From: Nostoc sp. JL34
Lineage (GTDB): Bacteria; Cyanobacteriota; Cyanobacteriia; Cyanobacteriales; Nostocaceae
Direction of reading: 5' to 3'
Length of the DNA stretch: 64,000 nucleotides
Assembly (NCBI RefSeq): GCF_017114945.1
Contig: NZ_JABXKQ010000089.1
Span: 18,084 to 82,083, forward strand
A model generated the notes under the pieces. That model saw only the letters and a list, made by a program, of their open reading frames with translations. It did not search any database and had not been told where the DNA came from. Shown here in pieces: positions 1-8,692 of the stretch (within the stretch, counting starts at the first letter, position 1; each line of letters starts with the position of its first letter). Made by a program: the position numbers and the translations under genes.

Positions 1-1308
1 TTGGTCTTCAATTACTAAATCAGGATCTTTTAACCAAGTTTGATACCATTGGCGAATCAAACTAATTAGAGTTGGTTTCTCAGTTTTTTCTTGTTCTTCT
101 AAGCGCGATCGCAGACGTTTACCCTTACGTTCTGTAATAACTACTAGCCCTATAATACTCAATATTTCCAAGTAGCTTTTTTGTAGCTTTTTCAGTTCTT
201 CTGTATTCAATCCCCCCTTTTCTAACTTCTTAACCTCTCTAACAAAATCTTCAAATGCTTGTTCAATTTTTTGCATTTGGCTATTGACATCTTTTTCAAC
301 TAATAAACGTAGGCGTCCAGCTTCTTTTTTTGACAGTTTATCGCCCTCTGCTTCTCTCAATGCCGCAAAACTGTCCAAACATTGAAGCTTTTCATCAATA
401 TCGCCCAATGTGTCTGGATGTCCGAGGATAATTTGTTGCAGAATGTTTGTTGCTACGACTGCATCAGCATCAACTCTAACTGACACTTGAATTGTATAAG
501 CATAGTGAGTTGTAGGACGACTGAGATTAACTATATTTTGACCTCCCAAAGTCGTGTTTGGTGTATACACCTCGCAATGCTCGTTAATCAGATATAGTTT
601 TGTCACCCTGATGCCAATGTGTTTAATAATTGCAATTGAACCATCTGGCATGGAGATGACATCTCCAAATCGAAAAGGTGTATCAACTAACAAAACCAAT
701 CCACTGAAAAAATCGCTTAAAATATCTTTTACTGCCAACCCCAACACTACAGTAATACTACCTATTGCTAACCCAATTCCTGTTAAATCAACCCCGATGG
801 TACTGAAAAACAGAGATATTCCAATTAGGTAAGTGATGACTGGGATAAAATTTTGGAGGAGTGGAATTAATACGTCATCCCAAACGGCCTCAGTTTTCCG
901 AGCGTAGTCTTTTAAATAGTATACTGCTGCTTCCGTAAACAACAAAGTTATGCCGTAAGTGAAAGCAAGAATCAGAAAAGCCGTAAGTCCTCGATCAATC
1001 AAACTAATAATTCCCCCTGAACCGAGTTGAGTCAGAGAAAGTTTTAGACTGGCAAGGATAAAAATAGCGATCGCTGGGATTTGTAAGATACCAAGAATAA
1101 ACAAGGCTGTATCTTTTTCTGTGCGGCGAAAAAACGATCGCAGTAGATAGAACAGTAATATGTAGAGGATGAAGACAACAACTATGGATGCGCCGAATGT
1201 ATAGAAGAAAGAGCTAATTTGTGCGCCCGTTGGTAAAGTTGGAGGTGGTGTTACTACGGGAGTTTTTGATGCAGATGCTGCCACTTGGGCGATCAGGGGA
1301 TAATTCAT
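1..1308 (-). CDS. MscS-family mechanosensitive ion channel (C-terminus outside window)
   Basis: The minus strand is open from an ATG at 1308 to the window edge (at least 436 codons). The ORF track omits it because its stop lies outside. The N-terminus is Pro-rich, followed by about four hydrophobic helices. A Gly/Ala-rich pore-helix region and the beta-domain sequence (LGLAVKDILSDFFSGLVLL, then DTPFRFGDVI) are typical of MscS. The tail after about residue 320 is charged and probably coiled coil (KKLEKGGLNTEELKKLQKSY), as in larger cyanobacterial MscS-like proteins. The expected role is release of solutes on hypo-osmotic shock or ion homeostasis in the inner membrane. A second MscS paralogue lies 56 bp upstream on the same strand, so the two may be co-transcribed. 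Confidence 0.85.
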   Translation of the reverse strand, partial: MNYPLIAQVAASASKTPVVTPPPTLPTGAQISSFFYTFGASIVVVFILYILLFYLLRSFFRRTEKDTALFILGILQIPAIAIFILASLKLSLTQLGSGGIISLIDRGLTAFLILAFTYGITLLFTEAAVYYLKDYARKTEAVWDDVLIPLLQNFIPVITYLIGISLFFSTIGVDLTGIGLAIGSITVVLGLAVKDILSDFFSGLVLLVDTPFRFGDVISMPDGSIAIIKHIGIRVTKLYLINEHCEVYTPNTTLGGQNIVNLSRPTTHYAYTIQVSVRVDADAVVATNILQQIILGHPDTLGDIDEKLQCLDSFAALREAEGDKLSKKEAGRLRLLVEKDVNSQMQKIEQAFEDFVREVKKLEKGGLNTEELKKLQKSYLEILSIIGLVVITERKGKRLRSRLEEQEKTEKPTLISLIRQWYQTWLKDPDLVIEDQ

Positions 1309-1364
1309 TGATGTCTACTTCAAGTATTGCTATTTAAAATAAGTTGTTGAAAAATATTGCCAAA

Positions 1365-2948
1365 TTAAGCTTCGGCACTTTCGGTACGAACACGAATTAC
1401 AATTCCTTCTCGCAGCAGGGCATCTGTAAAAATCTTCCGAAGAATGCGCTGAATCTGAAGATGTTTTCCTGGCTTCACCTTCGTCAATGTCCGCAGCAAC
1501 AAGTTAGACTCTCCGAGACTTTCGACTCCATCCACCTGTGTGCCTTCGAGTACATCTGGCTCATCTACTTTTAACTGCTGTCCCACTTCTTCAATCACTT
1601 TGTACACATGCGCTAAATTGGAATCATAAGGTACTCCAAGTTCTACAACTGCAAAGATATACTGTTTGGAGTAATTAGTAATTGAGCCAACATTGCCATT
1701 TTGAATAATCTGCAATTGGCCATTGGGATGTCTGATCCGAGTGGTTCTCAGTTCAATCGCCTCGACAATACCTTCAACAACTTTATCTTCAGCTTTTCCA
1801 GCCTCAATATAGTCACCCACTAAGTAGTAGTTTTCAAACAAAATAAAGAAGCCGCAGACTATATCGTTGATTAGTGTTTGTGCCCCTAAACCCACAGCTA
1901 TGCCGACAATACCAGCACCTGCAAGTATTGGAGTTGGATCAATATCGAGGGCATAGAGAATGGAAACTGTAGCACCAAAGTAAATCAGATATTGTAAGAA
2001 ACTACGAAACAGAGGAACGAGCGTTAGGCGTCTACTTCTTTGAATCTCAGTCAGATTTTGGTCTTTGAACAGCACCTCTTCAACAAATAAGTAGACAACC
2101 TCAAATAACACACGACTAATGAAGATGATGCCGATAATTTTGATAATTCGCGGGCCAAAAGCGGCGATATTGGCGATTAACTGCACCTGCTGAATTACCA
2201 ATGTTGCCATGCAGACATAAATCACAAATTCCAGACACCGCTTTAAAAAGGGTATCAGGTGTCGGAGGCGATCGTAGAATCTCAAGAGGTTATCAGGGTT
2301 GGAGTATCTGAGACTGAGAGCATCTAGGCTATCAACGATCGCAGTAACTGCTTTGAGTATAAGCAACCCGACAGCAATGATTAGATAGATCCGTAGCCCA
2401 ATGTACAGATATTCTGAAACCGTTGCTGACAATCTGAGAAACTGGGCACACAAGATGACAGCCCACAGCCAGATTCCACCGCTGATTCTGTCATAGAGAG
2501 CGCTAAAGAAAGCATCAATACTTTGATCATCGGCAGTATTTTTTTCTAAGTTCTTGGCGTGAGTGCTGACTACCTTCAGCCAATATTTCAGAAATTTCAG
2601 TGCGATCGCCGCTAAAATAAAAGTGCCAATGCTCTGAGCTATGCCAATTTCCAGAGTTACCCAAAATCCTGATGGGACACGTTCAATCAGTGCTTGCGTG
2701 TATTGCTGAAGATTTTCGCCGCGATAAACTAGATAACCATTAGCACCCACAATCAGAATGCACGACACCAAGCAAGCAAGTAACAACAACCCTGTGAGAT
2801 TCCGGCGCAGGGTTTTTATACTCCTATTTTCACTCTTCAGTATAGAGGCCTTAATAAGTAGCTTAAATAACTTGCTGACAAGCCAGTTCAGTAATAAAAA
2901 AACAAAGATTACAAGGCTGACTTCAGCCAAAATAATTAATATATTCAT
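1365..2948 (-). CDS. MscS-family mechanosensitive ion channel, large form
   Basis: This 527-residue membrane protein has several N-terminal transmembrane helices, then the MscS core. The pore-lining Gly/Ala helix reads AGAGIVGIAVGLGAQTLIND and is followed by the FENYYLVGDYIEAG beta-domain signature. The C-terminal alpha/beta domain is complete (RIRHPNGQLQIIQNGNVGSI onward). It is longer than E. coli MscS (about 286 aa), so it belongs to the class with extra N-terminal helices. The channel probably gates on membrane tension; its substrate cannot be told. It pairs with the related gene downstream on the same strand. The ATG at 2948 begins a good hydrophobic N-terminus and no better in-frame start is seen. 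Confidence 0.88.
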   Translation of the reverse strand: MNILIILAEVSLVIFVFLLLNWLVSKLFKLLIKASILKSENRSIKTLRRNLTGLLLLACLVSCILIVGANGYLVYRGENLQQYTQALIERVPSGFWVTLEIGIAQSIGTFILAAIALKFLKYWLKVVSTHAKNLEKNTADDQSIDAFFSALYDRISGGIWLWAVILCAQFLRLSATVSEYLYIGLRIYLIIAVGLLILKAVTAIVDSLDALSLRYSNPDNLLRFYDRLRHLIPFLKRCLEFVIYVCMATLVIQQVQLIANIAAFGPRIIKIIGIIFISRVLFEVVYLFVEEVLFKDQNLTEIQRSRRLTLVPLFRSFLQYLIYFGATVSILYALDIDPTPILAGAGIVGIAVGLGAQTLINDIVCGFFILFENYYLVGDYIEAGKAEDKVVEGIVEAIELRTTRIRHPNGQLQIIQNGNVGSITNYSKQYIFAVVELGVPYDSNLAHVYKVIEEVGQQLKVDEPDVLEGTQVDGVESLGESNLLLRTLTKVKPGKHLQIQRILRKIFTDALLREGIVIRVRTESAEA

Positions 2949-3667
2949 ACGTGAGCATAAAACGGAATTAATTTAACGGTTGTATTATCAAAACTTATTG
3001 AGAGGATCAAGGTATCCCTATAGATCAATGATAATTATTTCATACAATCTAAAATTGTCAAGCTATTAACATTTCAACATTCAGCACTTTCAAGTCAGGT
3101 GGGTGGGAATAAAGCAACCTATATTAAAGAATATAAATTGCTTGTTCTCTACTAATAACTAATGTCTCATAATCCTAGCTGCTTTAATTTTTGTCATATA
3201 AGCAACTTCCTACATTCCTCATCAACCCAATGTCATCAGGAATCGTTTATTGTTACCCTTCTATTTAGATATCTTTTTGATATTTGCTTGATCCTTAAAA
3301 GTATTGTTCAATCATCTTCAGAATTTAGTAAAGATAAAAGTGTTGTTTTATTCCCCTGAAAACCCTTCATTGTCTCAGAAATTGCCTACATTTTGTGTTC
3401 TAAATTTACTGAATATCAGCCCAAAAGTGGTGTAATATTTAACTCAATAACAGTCTACTTTTCTCAAAAGATTGCCTTGAGAACTGCTGTTATCAAAAGA
3501 TAGTAACTGTTTCAGAGATAAGTAAAATTGTCAATACTTGCTTTGTAGGCTTTTTCAAAAATATACTGTTATTAACTCCAAAACACAGCCTAAACATTGG
3601 CTACATTTTTTGTTATCCGAGTTGCCTAAATTCTAATTGAGGTGAATGCAACGTATACATCCAGAAG
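2949..3667. other. Gene-free intergenic region between divergent genes
   Basis: AT-rich 719-bp stretch separating the MscS gene (minus) from the AAA-like gene (plus), so it should contain both promoters. The 65-codon ORF at 3162 has no recognisable domain or ribosome-binding site and is not accepted. A loose direct repeat (CTACATTTT, near 3387 and 3601) is visible; no hairpin terminator or RNA gene was recognised. Confidence 0.5.
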
Positions 3668-4990
3668 ATGAATATTGATGAAGTACTACAACTCCTAGAA
3701 GTAAAGCAGAAAAAGGCTTTGACACGGCTCCAAGAATTAGTATTGCGCTCTTGCTGGGAGGGAAAAACTTATGTTAGCATGGCAGCCCAAGCCCATTATG
3801 GAGCACAAAGTATTAGAGAAGTGGCTTCGCAATTGTGGCATGTGCTTAGTGAAATCTTTGGAGAACCGATCGCTAAAGCCAACTTCCGCTACACTCTAGA
3901 GCTACGCCCCCTCACCAAAGTGCAGCAGCAACTGATCAAGAAATACACCAGCAGTAAGGCCCCTAACCTAGAATTTCCCAGTGGTCCGGTAATGCTATCC
4001 TCTCACTTCTACATCCCTCGCTCTCCAATCGAAGAACTCGCCTACGCAGAAATAACTGAACCTGGATGCGTAATTCGCATCAAAGGTTCTAGTAAGATGG
4101 GCAAAAGCTCCCTGATGCTACGCATTACCGATTACACTGCATCTGTTGGCTACCGTAGTGTGAATTTAGACTTTCAACAAGCAGATTCAGCAGTCTTTGC
4201 CAATCTCGATAAATTTTTACGCTGGTTTTGTGCCAATATCAGTAGTAAGTTACAGCTAGAATCCAGACTTGATGATTATTGGGATGAAGAGGTCGGCAGC
4301 AAAGTCAGCTGCACTAACTATTTTCAAGGGTATTTGTTAGAGCATCTAGTCTGTCCCTTGGTCTTGGCATTAAACGAAGTGAATCGGGTTTTCGAGTATC
4401 CAGTAATTGCTCAGGAATTTTTGCCCTTACTGCGCTCTTGGCACGAGCAAGCCAAACAAACGGAAATTTGGCAAAAACTTCGGCTACTCGTAGCTTATTC
4501 AACGGAAATTTATGTTCCTCTAAAGCTCAACCAATCCCCGTTTAATATCGGGTTACCACTGAAGTTGCCGCCATTTACCATAGAGCAGATACAGAATTTA
4601 GCACAGCGTCATAGACTAAATTGGACAGATGCTAAAGAAGCCAAGCAACTCATGGCAATGGTAGGGGGACATCCCTATTTAGTGCGTCTGGCTTTGTATC
4701 ACATTTCTCACTCTCAAGTCACCCTAAAGGAGTTATTGGAACAGGCAGCCACTGAGTCGGGAATTTATAACGACCACTTACGGCGACTCTTAGCAGCACT
4801 TCAAGAGGAGCCAGAACTGGGTGCTGTGGTTAAACAGTTAATTGCTGCACAAGATCGGATAAAATTAGAATCCATCCTCGCTTATAAATTAGAAAGTATA
4901 GGTTTAGTGAAACTGGGTGGCGATCGCGTTAACTTTTCCTGTGAATTGTATCGTCTGTATTTTGCCCAAGTAAACTTCGGTACAGAATAA
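3668..4990 (+). CDS. AAA-like domain protein with vMAP-type N-terminal helix-turn-helix domain
   Basis: This 440-residue protein has two parts. Residues 1-80 match the N-terminal domain of cyanobacterial vWA-MoxR-associated (vMAP) proteins (LTRLQELVLRSCWEGKTY, YVSMAAQAHYGAQSIREVAS). Residues 110-440 are an AAA-like ATPase domain of the PF14516 type. The P-loop is visible at about 140-147 (GSSKMGKS). The Walker B-like strand reads LVLALNEVNRVF where relatives usually carry Asp-Glu-Val-Asp, so both Asp positions are Asn here. Related proteins are predicted signalling or conflict-system STAND-like ATPases; the exact function is unknown. It converges on cas6, 61 bp away, and a shared role is not shown. 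Start: ATG at 3668, no strong Shine-Dalgarno. Confidence 0.75.
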   Translation: MNIDEVLQLLEVKQKKALTRLQELVLRSCWEGKTYVSMAAQAHYGAQSIREVASQLWHVLSEIFGEPIAKANFRYTLELRPLTKVQQQLIKKYTSSKAPNLEFPSGPVMLSSHFYIPRSPIEELAYAEITEPGCVIRIKGSSKMGKSSLMLRITDYTASVGYRSVNLDFQQADSAVFANLDKFLRWFCANISSKLQLESRLDDYWDEEVGSKVSCTNYFQGYLLEHLVCPLVLALNEVNRVFEYPVIAQEFLPLLRSWHEQAKQTEIWQKLRLLVAYSTEIYVPLKLNQSPFNIGLPLKLPPFTIEQIQNLAQRHRLNWTDAKEAKQLMAMVGGHPYLVRLALYHISHSQVTLKELLEQAATESGIYNDHLRRLLAALQEEPELGAVVKQLIAAQDRIKLESILAYKLESIGLVKLGGDRVNFSCELYRLYFAQVNFGTE

Positions 4991-5051
4991 AAGGGCATTG
5001 CTTATTAATTATTCTCCCTAATCCCCAATCCCCAATCCCCAGTCCCCTTCA
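4991..5051. repeat. C-rich short repeat between convergent genes
   Basis: The interval holds TCCCCAA-type units in tandem (CCCCAATCCCCAATCCCC) between the stops of two convergent genes. Similar G/C-skewed strings occur at 9166-9213 and 25361-25393 and inside three reading frames of this window. This is a dispersed repeat family common in Nostoc genomes. Confidence 0.6.
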
Positions 5052-6194
5052 TTAATTGACATTATCCTTGAGCGCCCGCCGAGCTAATTTTACGTAAGTT
5101 TTCACAGTAGCGTAGGGCATCTCTAAATCTTGGGATATAACCTGTAATGATTCTCCCATCTCCCGACGTGCTAGGATAGTTGCCCAAGTAGAAGCAATTT
5201 TATCAGTGCGATCGCCTCCTGTGCGTTTTCGTTGTGCGGTGAATAGCGTTGTCAACTCATCAATGCGTTCTCCCAGCAGATTTGTTAGCACCTGAGTGGG
5301 TACGTTTGTCTCTGGTTCCACCCAATCTAAGCGAGTTTGTCCCAGTCCAAAAGTAGTTTTATGTCCCGTACCGCAGTAGGGAGCCAGTCGTGCCAAAGCA
5401 TAAAACAATGGGGTAAACTCAGAGTTCGCCAAAGCCGCCTTACTCAAACCACAGGACATTACCCTTGTGAACCCAGTCACCGAACCCCGCTTTCCAGCTG
5501 CTACCTTCATCGATTCCAACCGATGCTGATGGATAATTACTCCTTCATCTATCCAATCGAGAAAAGGTTCTTGTTCGATTGCTATACCCGAAAAGTCATT
5601 CCATCGGCGCAGGTAGCTGTGAAAGAGATTAACTGGCACCGGCAGGGGAAAATGATGACCCTTACGGCGAAAACTGGTAGGCGAGACAAAGCTGAAGTTG
5701 ACGGTTTTCTCTGGTAATGACTGCAATAATTGCGCGTACGTAGTGGCTGAATGGGCGATACTCACCTGTTTTATTTGCAGGGGAGCGCCTCTTAAGTCCA
5801 GGATTTGGGGCAGTTGGGTTAACCATTGTTTGAGAAACTGCACCACTCTTGGAGATAAAGCATTGACGTGCCAACGGTAAATTTGCTTGGCTTCCAATTG
5901 CAATTGTCTTCCACTGGCGAGGAGTTGACCTGATAGCGCCGAAATATTGAAGGGCTTTTCTGACTCTCCATCATGAAGATATGCAGAAAGTTCTGGGTTG
6001 AATTGCCTTACTTGGTCAAGAAACCAGGCATGGAGTCCAATCGTGTACTGGGAGTAGAGGGAAGTCGAAGTGGTTGGCTCAAGTTCAAACACCAATCCTA
6101 CCAGTTCAGTGTCATCTGCCCATCTGGGAAGGGAAGAGGGAGATTCTGCCTGCGGCTTGGTTTTGCGCCTGGTGGATGTAGCTGCTCTTGCCAT
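5052..6194 (-). CDS. cas6: CRISPR-associated endoribonuclease Cas6 with C-terminal helix-turn-helix extension
   Basis: This 380-residue protein has the Cas6 double-ferredoxin-like core at about 28-292. An N-terminal helix reads YTIGLHAWFLDQV and supplies a candidate catalytic His55. The middle segment is NFSFVSPTSFRRKGHHFPLP. The C-terminal Gly-rich RNA-binding loop is GTGHKTTFGLGQTRLDW (275-291). Residues 300-380 add a helical part ending in a sigma-region-4-like helix-turn-helix (LEMPYATVKTYVKLARRALK). Cas6 cuts CRISPR precursor RNA at repeat hairpins. No other cas gene or array is present, so this is a stand-alone maturation enzyme; such Cas6 proteins are known to serve distant arrays in Nostoc-type genomes. 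Start: ATG at 6194, weak ribosome-binding site. A repeat-like hairpin lies 37 bp upstream. Confidence 0.87.
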   Translation of the reverse strand: MARAATSTRRKTKPQAESPSSLPRWADDTELVGLVFELEPTTSTSLYSQYTIGLHAWFLDQVRQFNPELSAYLHDGESEKPFNISALSGQLLASGRQLQLEAKQIYRWHVNALSPRVVQFLKQWLTQLPQILDLRGAPLQIKQVSIAHSATTYAQLLQSLPEKTVNFSFVSPTSFRRKGHHFPLPVPVNLFHSYLRRWNDFSGIAIEQEPFLDWIDEGVIIHQHRLESMKVAAGKRGSVTGFTRVMSCGLSKAALANSEFTPLFYALARLAPYCGTGHKTTFGLGQTRLDWVEPETNVPTQVLTNLLGERIDELTTLFTAQRKRTGGDRTDKIASTWATILARREMGESLQVISQDLEMPYATVKTYVKLARRALKDNVN

Positions 6195-6230
6195 CGCTGA
6201 TTACTATGCAAATGATGTCAAGTATTTTAC

Positions 6231-6263
6231 TCAATTTCCATCCCCTTGCGGGGAAACAAAATG
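6231..6263 (-). promoter_or_regulatory. CRISPR-repeat-like hairpin in cas6 5' leader
   Basis: On the cas6 strand the leader contains GTTTCCCCGCAAGGGGATGG followed by AAAT. It folds as CCCC-GCAA-GGGG with a GNRA tetraloop, and outer TTTCC can pair with GGAAA around an AT bulge. Size, G/C stem and the terminal GGAAA-type handle resemble repeats of cyanobacterial type I/III CRISPRs. Only one copy is present. A run of U after the stem, expected of a terminator, is absent. It may be a degenerate repeat or an autoregulatory Cas6 target. Confidence 0.5.
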
Positions 6264-6290
6264 TTTGGGATTTTATGATATCAGCAGTAA

Positions 6291-6354
6291 GTGCTGCACG
6301 CTCTAATTTCCCAGTCCCTTCTTTGCTTCCTATAACTCTGGAGCGTGCAGGCAC
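6291..6354. repeat. Imperfect inverted repeat with 37-nt loop
   Basis: GTGCTGCACGCTC (6291-6303) is matched by GAGCGTGCAGGCAC (6341-6354), complementary apart from one extra base. It lies between the 3' end of the photoreceptor gene and the cas6 leader. It could be a long stem-loop in the upstream transcript or a protein-binding site; no T-tract follows on either strand. Confidence 0.4.
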
Positions 6355-6463
6355 TCTACCAAAATCGCTGCAAGCAGTCCGAATTGAAAAACATATTCGC
6401 TTGATTGGCATTTTATCAGGCAGAGAGAGTGGGATTGATCCGATGCCAATAAATACAGTGTCT

Positions 6464-8692
6464 TTAATTATGAATTATTCGGTCAGCATCCTCACAATCC
6501 ATCTGCACCACACAATTTCTTCCCTGTGCTTTTGCTTGGTAGAGTCCTTGGTCAGCAGCAGCAATTAAGGTTGCAGGAGATAATTGGCTATGAGGAGTGA
6601 TGGTTGCCACACCAAGACTTAGGGTGATGAATTCACTAACCTGAGAATGGGAATGAGGCATTTGTAATGCACTAACATTGGTCTGAATATCTCTTGCAAC
6701 TGCAATAGCCCCTTCGATATCAGTATTCGGCAAAATGACTGCAAACTCTTCTCCACCATAACGAGCAACTAAATCAGCGGAGTGTTTAACTGTCTGAGAA
6801 ATTGCCTTGGCAACTTGTCTGAGTGCATCATCTCCTGCCAGATGTCCATGCGTATCGTTGTAAAGCTTAAAATAATCGACATCACACAAAATCAAAGATA
6901 ACGAGCCTTGCTCTTGTGCCAATCGTTGCCACTCCGCATTGAACGTGTCATCAAAACAGCGGCGATTTCCCACTTGGGTTAGACCATCCGAACAGGCAAG
7001 ACGCTGTAATTCCTGGTTTGCTTGTTGTAATTGGTGATAAAGTTCTGATTGCTGAATAGCGATCGCAGCTTGACCTGCTAACTGGTTAAATAAGTTAATC
7101 TCTGATTGCTGCCATTGTCTGCTACTACAGCATTGGTGAGCAATCAATAGTCCCCACAAACCCTCTTGCTGCAAAATGGGCACGACAAGGTTTGCCCTGA
7201 TTTGCAGACTTCGGAGGAGGTCAATATGACACGGCGATAGTCCCGCAGTTTCAATGTCTTCGATCGCTCTAGTGTTACCTTGTTGAAAGTAAGCTGCACG
7301 CGTGGATTGAAAGCACGTATCCATGACGTGAAATCCAAAAATCGACATACACCCTTCTGCTAAGGATTCTACAGCGACTAACCCACTCCAGTCAGGCTCA
7401 AACTGGTAAATCAGCACTCGGTCTACCTCAAACAGTTGTCGCACTTCGGCTGCTGTGGTTTGTAAAATCTCGTCTAACTCCAACGATTGGCGAATGTGCT
7501 GCGTTACAGCTGCGACAATTCGCTCAGACTCGCTTTGGTGTTGGACACGCTGCCCAATCTGCTGAGAATGTGTTGATGCTACAGTTAATGCGATCGGATC
7601 AAAGTGAGGGGTTGTAGTCACAGGTACTGCACTGGGTTGAGCAATCAAATAGCCTTGAGCAAGATTTGCACCTCGTTCTCGCAACCAATTCAGTTCCTCA
7701 ATGCACTCAATTCCTTCAGCAACGGTTTGGATGTTTAACTTTTGAGTAATCTCTAGAAGCTTCTCGGTAATCGAGGCTTTATAAAGGTTTTGATGCACAT
7801 CTCGGATTAACTCCATATCCAGCTTAATAAAGTCTGGACGTAACTGATGCAGCAAGTTGAGGCTGGAATAACCAGAACCGAGGTCATCAAGGGCGACTAA
7901 AAACCCAGCATCTCGGTAGTATTGCAGCACTGCCTTGAGATGGTTTAAATCTTGAGGATTGTCTGACTCCACGACTTCAAAAACAACCCGATCGTGAGAA
8001 ATTCCAGCAGTATCAATTGCCTCTACTGTACTACGCAGGCAAAAGGCTGGGTCATAAAGTGACGTTGGTGCAAAATTGATGAAGATATGCCCACTCACTT
8101 CATACCGACTGAATTGAGTGATTGTGCTGAGGCGAGCAACTTGGTCGAGTTGTGGTAGGAGTCCAGCTTCGGTTGCTAATTCCACAATTGGTGCCGGCAG
8201 TAATAAATTGCCTTCTTCATCCAGTCCCCGCAAGAGCGATTCATATCCAAAAATCTGCGATGTATCGTTAATTGAGACAATTGGTTGGAAGTAACTGGTA
8301 AATCGTTCTGTTGCCAGCATTTCAACTAGCCAGTCGGATTGGTTCAACTTAATGAAGCGTTGTAATGAGGCTATGTCACTAAAATCATGGAGTTGAGGTT
8401 GGATAGTGCCTCGAATGAAAAGGGCTTGCGTCTCTTTTAATTCTCGCGGTGCAAGTAGTTTGGCCAGGTTACGGGCAATTTCTAGGGACTGTCCAGGTCT
8501 ACAGTTTAAACTCAAACCTGGTCGTTCGTGCATCAGTTCATACTCAAGGGCAAATTGCTGTAGGTAAGAGGTGACTTTTTTCAGGGTATGTGGAACGGGG
8601 AACCAGAGAAAGAGCCTACCTGCCTCCTTAGTCCGGCAGCGTGCAACATTGCGACAAGCACAGGTTTTGGAGATAGGACATATTTGGCTCAT
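6464..8692 (-). CDS. EAL - DXCF cyanobacteriochrome GAF - GGDEF light sensor for c-di-GMP
   Basis: The 742-residue protein begins with a Cys-rich segment (Cys5, 10, 12, 18). An EAL phosphodiesterase domain (about 130-360) follows: the signature is ESLLRG at 151, and DDLGSGYSS (269), DFIKLD and TVAEGIE are intact. Next is a phytochrome-like GAF (about 400-550) with DTCF at 458-461 and PCHI around Cys488. These are the second and canonical bilin-binding cysteines of DXCF cyanobacteriochromes, which typically sense violet to green light. A GGDEF cyclase domain ends the protein (RYGGEEF, 644-650). The inhibitory RxxD site is replaced by HSAD. The EAL-first order is unusual. Both enzymes look active, so light probably sets the direction of c-di-GMP turnover. 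The photocycle and output sign are inference. Confidence 0.88.
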   Translation of the reverse strand: MSQICPISKTCACRNVARCRTKEAGRLFLWFPVPHTLKKVTSYLQQFALEYELMHERPGLSLNCRPGQSLEIARNLAKLLAPRELKETQALFIRGTIQPQLHDFSDIASLQRFIKLNQSDWLVEMLATERFTSYFQPIVSINDTSQIFGYESLLRGLDEEGNLLLPAPIVELATEAGLLPQLDQVARLSTITQFSRYEVSGHIFINFAPTSLYDPAFCLRSTVEAIDTAGISHDRVVFEVVESDNPQDLNHLKAVLQYYRDAGFLVALDDLGSGYSSLNLLHQLRPDFIKLDMELIRDVHQNLYKASITEKLLEITQKLNIQTVAEGIECIEELNWLRERGANLAQGYLIAQPSAVPVTTTPHFDPIALTVASTHSQQIGQRVQHQSESERIVAAVTQHIRQSLELDEILQTTAAEVRQLFEVDRVLIYQFEPDWSGLVAVESLAEGCMSIFGFHVMDTCFQSTRAAYFQQGNTRAIEDIETAGLSPCHIDLLRSLQIRANLVVPILQQEGLWGLLIAHQCCSSRQWQQSEINLFNQLAGQAAIAIQQSELYHQLQQANQELQRLACSDGLTQVGNRRCFDDTFNAEWQRLAQEQGSLSLILCDVDYFKLYNDTHGHLAGDDALRQVAKAISQTVKHSADLVARYGGEEFAVILPNTDIEGAIAVARDIQTNVSALQMPHSHSQVSEFITLSLGVATITPHSQLSPATLIAAADQGLYQAKAQGRNCVVQMDCEDADRIIHN

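Noticed and set aside
3162-3359. 65-codon plus-strand ORF in the intergenic region
   Set aside because: No ribosome-binding site or recognisable domain; composition like non-coding DNA.
5337-5717. 126-codon plus-strand ORF inside cas6
   Set aside because: Antisense to a well-supported Cas6 coding sequence.
6216-6221. TTGACA -35 box in the cas6 leader
   Set aside because: No -10 box at usable spacing before the start codon; likely chance.
6231-6263. Rho-independent terminator
   Set aside because: The stem is not followed by a T-run on either strand, and it lies just before a start codon.
6112-6568. ORFs of 75-126 codons around the cas6 leader (5973, 6070, 6112, 6188)
   Set aside because: They overlap cas6 or its leader, lack domains and are antisense or frame shadows.
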